Translations under genes and position numbers: made by a program
DNA from: Hymenobacter fodinae
GTDB taxonomy: Bacteria > Bacteroidota > Bacteroidia > Cytophagales > Hymenobacteraceae
Direction of reading: 5' to 3'
Length of the DNA stretch: 64,000 nt
NCBI RefSeq assembly: GCF_004745825.1
Contig: NZ_SRLA01000008.1
Span: forward strand, 1-64,000
Part shown: positions 60,658 through 64,000 of the stretch, piece by piece
Layout: every line of letters begins with the position of its first letter
Numbering within the stretch: position 1 is the stretch's first letter
Notes under the pieces: model-generated
Seen by the model: the letters and a program-made list of their open reading frames with translations, nothing else
Told to the model about the DNA's origin: nothing
Databases searched by the model: none

Positions 60658-61641
60658 ATGCACCCAATGTCGGAGCCACTGTTTCCGCAGTACCTGCTGT
60701 GGATTTGGTTTACTTTAACCGCCCTTTCCGTAGCCTACGTGGCCTGGGACCTGTTTACCCGCACCCCAGAAATGAAGGTGATGAAATGGGGCTGGGTGCT
60801 GGTGACGCTCTACACCGGGCCGGTGGGCCTGCTCATCTACTGGTTTTCCTGCCGCGAGCCGGCCCCCGGCACCCACGAGCAGTTTGTAGCCCCGCTGTGG
60901 AAGCAAACCGTCGGCTCCACTATCCACTGCTTAGCCGGCGACGCCACCGGCATCATTGCGGCAGCCATCATTACCAGCTGGCTGCGCTTGCCCATGGGCA
61001 TTGACATCTGGGTGGAGTACGCCGCCGGCTTCTTGTTTGGCTTACTTATTTTCCAGGCCTTGTTTATGAAAGACATGCTGGGGGGGAGCTATAGTAAGGC
61101 CATACAGGCCTCTTTTTACCCCGAATGGGTGTCCATGAATGCGGTCATGGCTGGCATGATTCCAACTATGGTTATCCTGATGACCCGCGACATGACGGCT
61201 ATGGAGCCTGCCTCCGTACGCTTCTGGGGGATTATGTCACTGGCCACCCTGGTAGGAGCCCTCACGGCTTACCCCATTAACTGGTGGCTCGTGAAAAAAC
61301 AGCTTAAGCACGGCATGGGCACCGAGCGTGCTCTTGGCAAAGGTGGCCCGCCACCCGAGCGCGCCACCGACCCCGCCATCACAGCTCACACCGCAGCCCA
61401 CGCCGCGCACATGCGCGTAGCCGCTGATGCTTCAGCGCCGGGCGGTCAGCACGCTACTGGCCACCACAACATGGGCGGTCAGCATATATCGGCATCCCGC
61501 AAGGCTGCGGTAGCCTTGCTCTCCCTGCTTCTGCTGGCCGTGGGATATTACCTGGCAGCGCAGTACGGGGACCTATCGATGCGGCCGGGTATGCCAATGG
61601 ATGCAATGCCCGGGATGGACATGCCCGGCCACCAGATGTAG
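60658..61641 (+). CDS. DUF4396 membrane protein with His/Met-rich tail
   Basis: 327 residues (a start at 60667 is possible). About six TM helices, with TIHCLAGDATGIIAAAIITS and ASFYPEWVSMNAVMAGMIPT matching DUF4396. From residue about 235 a His-rich loop follows (AHTAAHAAHMR, HATGHHNMGGQH), then a final TM and a Met-rich tail (MPMDAMPGMDMPGHQM), like the DUF2231 tail at 39 kb. These motifs are likely Cu ligands. It closes the copper region. Confidence 0.82.
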   Translation: MHPMSEPLFPQYLLWIWFTLTALSVAYVAWDLFTRTPEMKVMKWGWVLVTLYTGPVGLLIYWFSCREPAPGTHEQFVAPLWKQTVGSTIHCLAGDATGIIAAAIITSWLRLPMGIDIWVEYAAGFLFGLLIFQALFMKDMLGGSYSKAIQASFYPEWVSMNAVMAGMIPTMVILMTRDMTAMEPASVRFWGIMSLATLVGALTAYPINWWLVKKQLKHGMGTERALGKGGPPPERATDPAITAHTAAHAAHMRVAADASAPGGQHATGHHNMGGQHISASRKAAVALLSLLLLAVGYYLAAQYGDLSMRPGMPMDAMPGMDMPGHQM

Positions 61642-61740
61642 CCGCCATTTCGCGAAATGCCGGGACCCGCGCCGGAAGCATGATGATTGGGCCCGGACTT
61701 CTGTGCAACTTAGCTACTGTATTGGTCCTACTCCCTTTTT

Positions 61741-62991
61741 ATGTCTGCCGCCCTACCGCCCCTTATCCAATCGTACAAAGCCGATTCTGAATCCGTTTAC
61801 AACACCTGGTTTATCAACAACGAGGAGCGGTTAAAGGCTTTTCGCTCCATCCGGCGCGGGGTACAGCAGGTGGTCAAGGACATCAAGGCCGGTAGCTTCG
61901 GCAACGATTTCAAGGGCACGTCGCTTGAATTTGTGCTCAGCGTCATCAGCGAGCAAAAGCAGGTGTTTCAGGGCGCGGCCCACCCCTTCTACTGGAAGCC
62001 CAAGCTGCGCATTCCCGACATCTACGAGCACGAGGACAATAAGCGTGCCTTCGGGCAATTTCTGGAAAGCTGTCTGGCCGCCACCACCGAGCAGCAATTA
62101 CTACGCGAAATCGATCTGCTCGACCGCCGCAAAATCAAGGGGCTGGGCCCGGCCGTAGCCAGCATCCTGTATTTCCTGCACCCCACCTTGATGCCACCCT
62201 GCAACACGGCCATCGTCAACGGCTTCAATGCTTTATTCGGAGAGAAAATCAAGTTGGGCTCCTGGGCGGAGTACCTGCGCATGCGCGAGCGGCTACGCGA
62301 CCTGAACCAGGAGCACCGTCAGCACCTGAGCCTGGACTACGGGGCGCTGGCGGGCTTGCTCTTCGACGTGGGCGTGAAGAAGATGATTGCCGGCGACCAG
62401 CAGTTTGCCAGCGACGAGGACCGCGATAAGTACCAGCAGCAAGCCCGCAAGCGCCACCAGGAGGTGCAGACCGAGGCCCAGGAGCAAAACCAGCACACCC
62501 AGATGCAGCACCACCTGCTGCGCATCGGCAAGGCCCTGGGCTGCGACGTGACCACGGCCATCAACGACCGCAACCGCTTGTGTCACGGCCAAAAGCTGTC
62601 ATTTCTCTGCCTCGATCAGCACCCTGAGCTGCCCGTGCCGGCCGACGTGGCCAGCACCATTCGCCTCATTGACGTCGTGTGGTTTGCACCCGGTACTAAT
62701 CGGGTGGTAGCCGCCTTTGAGGTCGAGAAAAGCACCAGCATCTACAGCGGCATTCTGCGGCTGACGGATTTGGCGTCTTCCATGCCCGAGCACGAAACGG
62801 CCCTCTACTTAATAGTGCCTGACGCCCGCGAGAAGGAAGTGCAGGCGCAGCTCTCGCGCCCGGCTATTCGGGCCGCTGGCGCAACCATCCACTACATTCT
62901 GTTCTCCGAACTCAGCCAGCACTGTGAGGCCTTGTGCAAGTTTGGCGACACGCCGTCGGCCATGCGCAAGATTGCGCGCAACGTCCTGTAA
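61741..62991 (+). CDS. Probable HhH plus PD-(D/E)XK-type nuclease
   Basis: 416 residues, cytoplasmic. Residues about 135-170 (IKGLGPAVASILYFLHPTLM) resemble a helix-hairpin-helix DNA-binding segment. A coiled-coil-like region follows (about 220-260). The C-terminal half ends in IDVVWFAPGTNRVVAAFEVE with KSTSIYSGILRLTDL, a pattern of Asp, then Glu-x-Glu-Lys typical of restriction-like PD-(D/E)XK domains. No methylase is seen. The resemblance is moderate; a restriction or defence function is likely but unproven. Confidence 0.6.
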   Translation: MSAALPPLIQSYKADSESVYNTWFINNEERLKAFRSIRRGVQQVVKDIKAGSFGNDFKGTSLEFVLSVISEQKQVFQGAAHPFYWKPKLRIPDIYEHEDNKRAFGQFLESCLAATTEQQLLREIDLLDRRKIKGLGPAVASILYFLHPTLMPPCNTAIVNGFNALFGEKIKLGSWAEYLRMRERLRDLNQEHRQHLSLDYGALAGLLFDVGVKKMIAGDQQFASDEDRDKYQQQARKRHQEVQTEAQEQNQHTQMQHHLLRIGKALGCDVTTAINDRNRLCHGQKLSFLCLDQHPELPVPADVASTIRLIDVVWFAPGTNRVVAAFEVEKSTSIYSGILRLTDLASSMPEHETALYLIVPDAREKEVQAQLSRPAIRAAGATIHYILFSELSQHCEALCKFGDTPSAMRKIARNVL

Positions 62992-63044
62992 TGGGAGCCA
63001 ATCTTCCCGCCGCCTTGTTTAGGAAGCACCGGTAAAGCCACTAC

Positions 63045-64000
63045 ATGCAAGACCTTCAGAATTACCTGAATTACCTCGATACTGCCAGCGAAGATGTCAA
63101 GGACCATCACGCGATTACCTCGCGACTGGGCGAAATGGCTGTGCAGCTTACGGAGGCTGGGGACCATGAAAACGCCCGGTTGGCCCGAATAGAGCAGGAA
63201 GTAGTAGCCGCCAGTAAACAACTTGACAAAGGGGTAGGTTACCAAATCAGTGGTACCCGAAAAGACGAGCAGGGCGTGGAGCACGAGTTCGGCTGGCCGG
63301 ATACGAGTGGGTATGGCGCGGCCGAGTATGCGTATGTGCAGCAGCGGTATCGGGCTTCCCCCAACCTTTATCTGAAGAGCGAATACGGTTTGTTTCTGTA
63401 TTTGCGCAAGCAACTCCGCACCAATGAGGAAGTTCGGGACTTGGCGGCTACGCTCTTTCGATTAGGAAGCAGTTATATCGACAAACACCGCGTGGCCGGG
63501 GAGCGGGCCCACTATGCCCTGCATGCGATTGAGGTGTTGCGGAAAGCCTTTCACCTGGCCAACACGCGAAAAAACGACGCGGGCGTTGCAGAGCTGCTGC
63601 GCGCAATCGTCGACTACTTGGTGGACCTGCATGCTTCCTGGCCGTTGGAGAGCCGTTCCACCTTGCTGGTCTTGGCCTCCATCACCCGGTTGTTTACCGA
63701 GTATTACCGCTCGCTGAACAGTCCGGCGCAGGCCGATGCCTTGCTCGAACAAGATTGGCATGGGGTGCATCAACTGGCGCAAACTTACCGGCATGGCGCC
63801 ATTGAGCTGGCGGCCGAGGCGGCGGAACTGGCCGTCAAAGCCCGCCGCGAACGGGAGCGGTGGTTGACGTTTCAGGCGCAGCAGCTGGAAGCGCTGGCCC
63901 AGGAAGCGGAGGCACAGCACAACATGACAGCCGTCACCTTTACGGAACGAGCCCTGCGCATCTACCGGCAAGTGAAAGACCAGCCTAATAGCCAGCGCCT
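63045..64000 (+). CDS. Unknown protein, cut by window end
   Basis: The frame opens at ATG 63045, 53 bases after the nuclease-like gene, and continues past the window edge (318 complete codons visible). It is soluble and helical, with FGWPDTSGYGAAEYAYVQQR, YLKSEYGLFLYLRKQLRTNE and several Glu/Arg-rich helices. It may resemble the N-terminal part of the DUF7380/DUF4209-type proteins, but I am not sure. The pairing with a nuclease-like gene suggests a two-gene unit. Confidence 0.55.
   Translation, partial: MQDLQNYLNYLDTASEDVKDHHAITSRLGEMAVQLTEAGDHENARLARIEQEVVAASKQLDKGVGYQISGTRKDEQGVEHEFGWPDTSGYGAAEYAYVQQRYRASPNLYLKSEYGLFLYLRKQLRTNEEVRDLAATLFRLGSSYIDKHRVAGERAHYALHAIEVLRKAFHLANTRKNDAGVAELLRAIVDYLVDLHASWPLESRSTLLVLASITRLFTEYYRSLNSPAQADALLEQDWHGVHQLAQTYRHGAIELAAEAAELAVKARRERERWLTFQAQQLEALAQEAEAQHNMTAVTFTERALRIYRQVKDQPNSQR

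Overview
The window reads as chromosomal or large-plasmid DNA from a GC-rich Bacteroidota, most like Hymenobacter and relatives. Signs of this are the fusion of an HME-RND pump with its outer-membrane factor, a T9SS-type C-terminal sorting domain on a secreted amylase, a TAnnTTTG-type -7 box, few Shine-Dalgarno sites, and families common in that phylum (bestrophin-like channels, DUF305, DUF6122, DUF4396). No rRNA, tRNA, CRISPR array or intact insertion sequence was seen.

Layout. (A) 0.3-13.3 kb, plus strand: a divalent-metal (Zn/Cd/Co/Ni) efflux cluster with an RND pump-OEP fusion, its adaptor, a NicO/UreH-like membrane protein, a PIB-2 type P-ATPase, an intact and a degenerate CDF protein, lipoamide dehydrogenase and a ZIP protein. 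(B) 13.4-21.1 kb, plus strand: two divergent DUF305-like lipoproteins flanking an SDR and a GH1-like enzyme, then DUF1345, bestrophin-like, DUF2279-like and PAP2 proteins. (C) 21.2-29.2 kb, minus strand: an eight-gene defence island in one tight block: IetA-IetS, then a type III CBASS core (CD-NTase, HORMA, TRIP13-like ATPase), a SMODS-associated NUDIX-like protein, and a Pycsar-like nucleotide cyclase with a membrane effector. Three 21-bp tandem repeats lie just before its first gene. (D) 29.8-61.6 kb: a large copper/silver region with a DUF6122 protein, TonB receptor, multicopper oxidase fused to a beta-barrel, Met-rich DUF2231 protein, HMA chaperone, Csp-like Cys-rich protein, a CusABC-type operon with heavy-metal-binding and DUF305 lipoproteins, CopA, a cupredoxin and two HMA-AraC regulators. 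A T9SS amylase interrupts it. (E) 61.7-64.0 kb: a probable nuclease and an unfinished unknown gene.

How the parts work together. Region A would export Zn/Cd/Co/Ni from cytoplasm and periplasm. In region D, CopA and the HMA protein handle cytosolic Cu+, the multicopper oxidase and Met/His-rich proteins handle periplasmic Cu, and CusABC moves it across the outer membrane. A recurring box, CTGGAAATTATGYAAGTAA or close variants, precedes at least six copper-related transcription units on both strands; I propose it as the operator of the two HMA-AraC regulators.

The most notable system is region C. It has a complete CBASS sensing module but no recognisable classical CBASS effector (no NucC, phospholipase or Cap4). 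In that position it carries a NUDIX-like protein and a full cyclase plus membrane-effector pair, suggesting a CBASS-Pycsar hybrid or tightly stacked systems under one promoter. All functional statements come from reading motifs and family resemblance; no database search was run.
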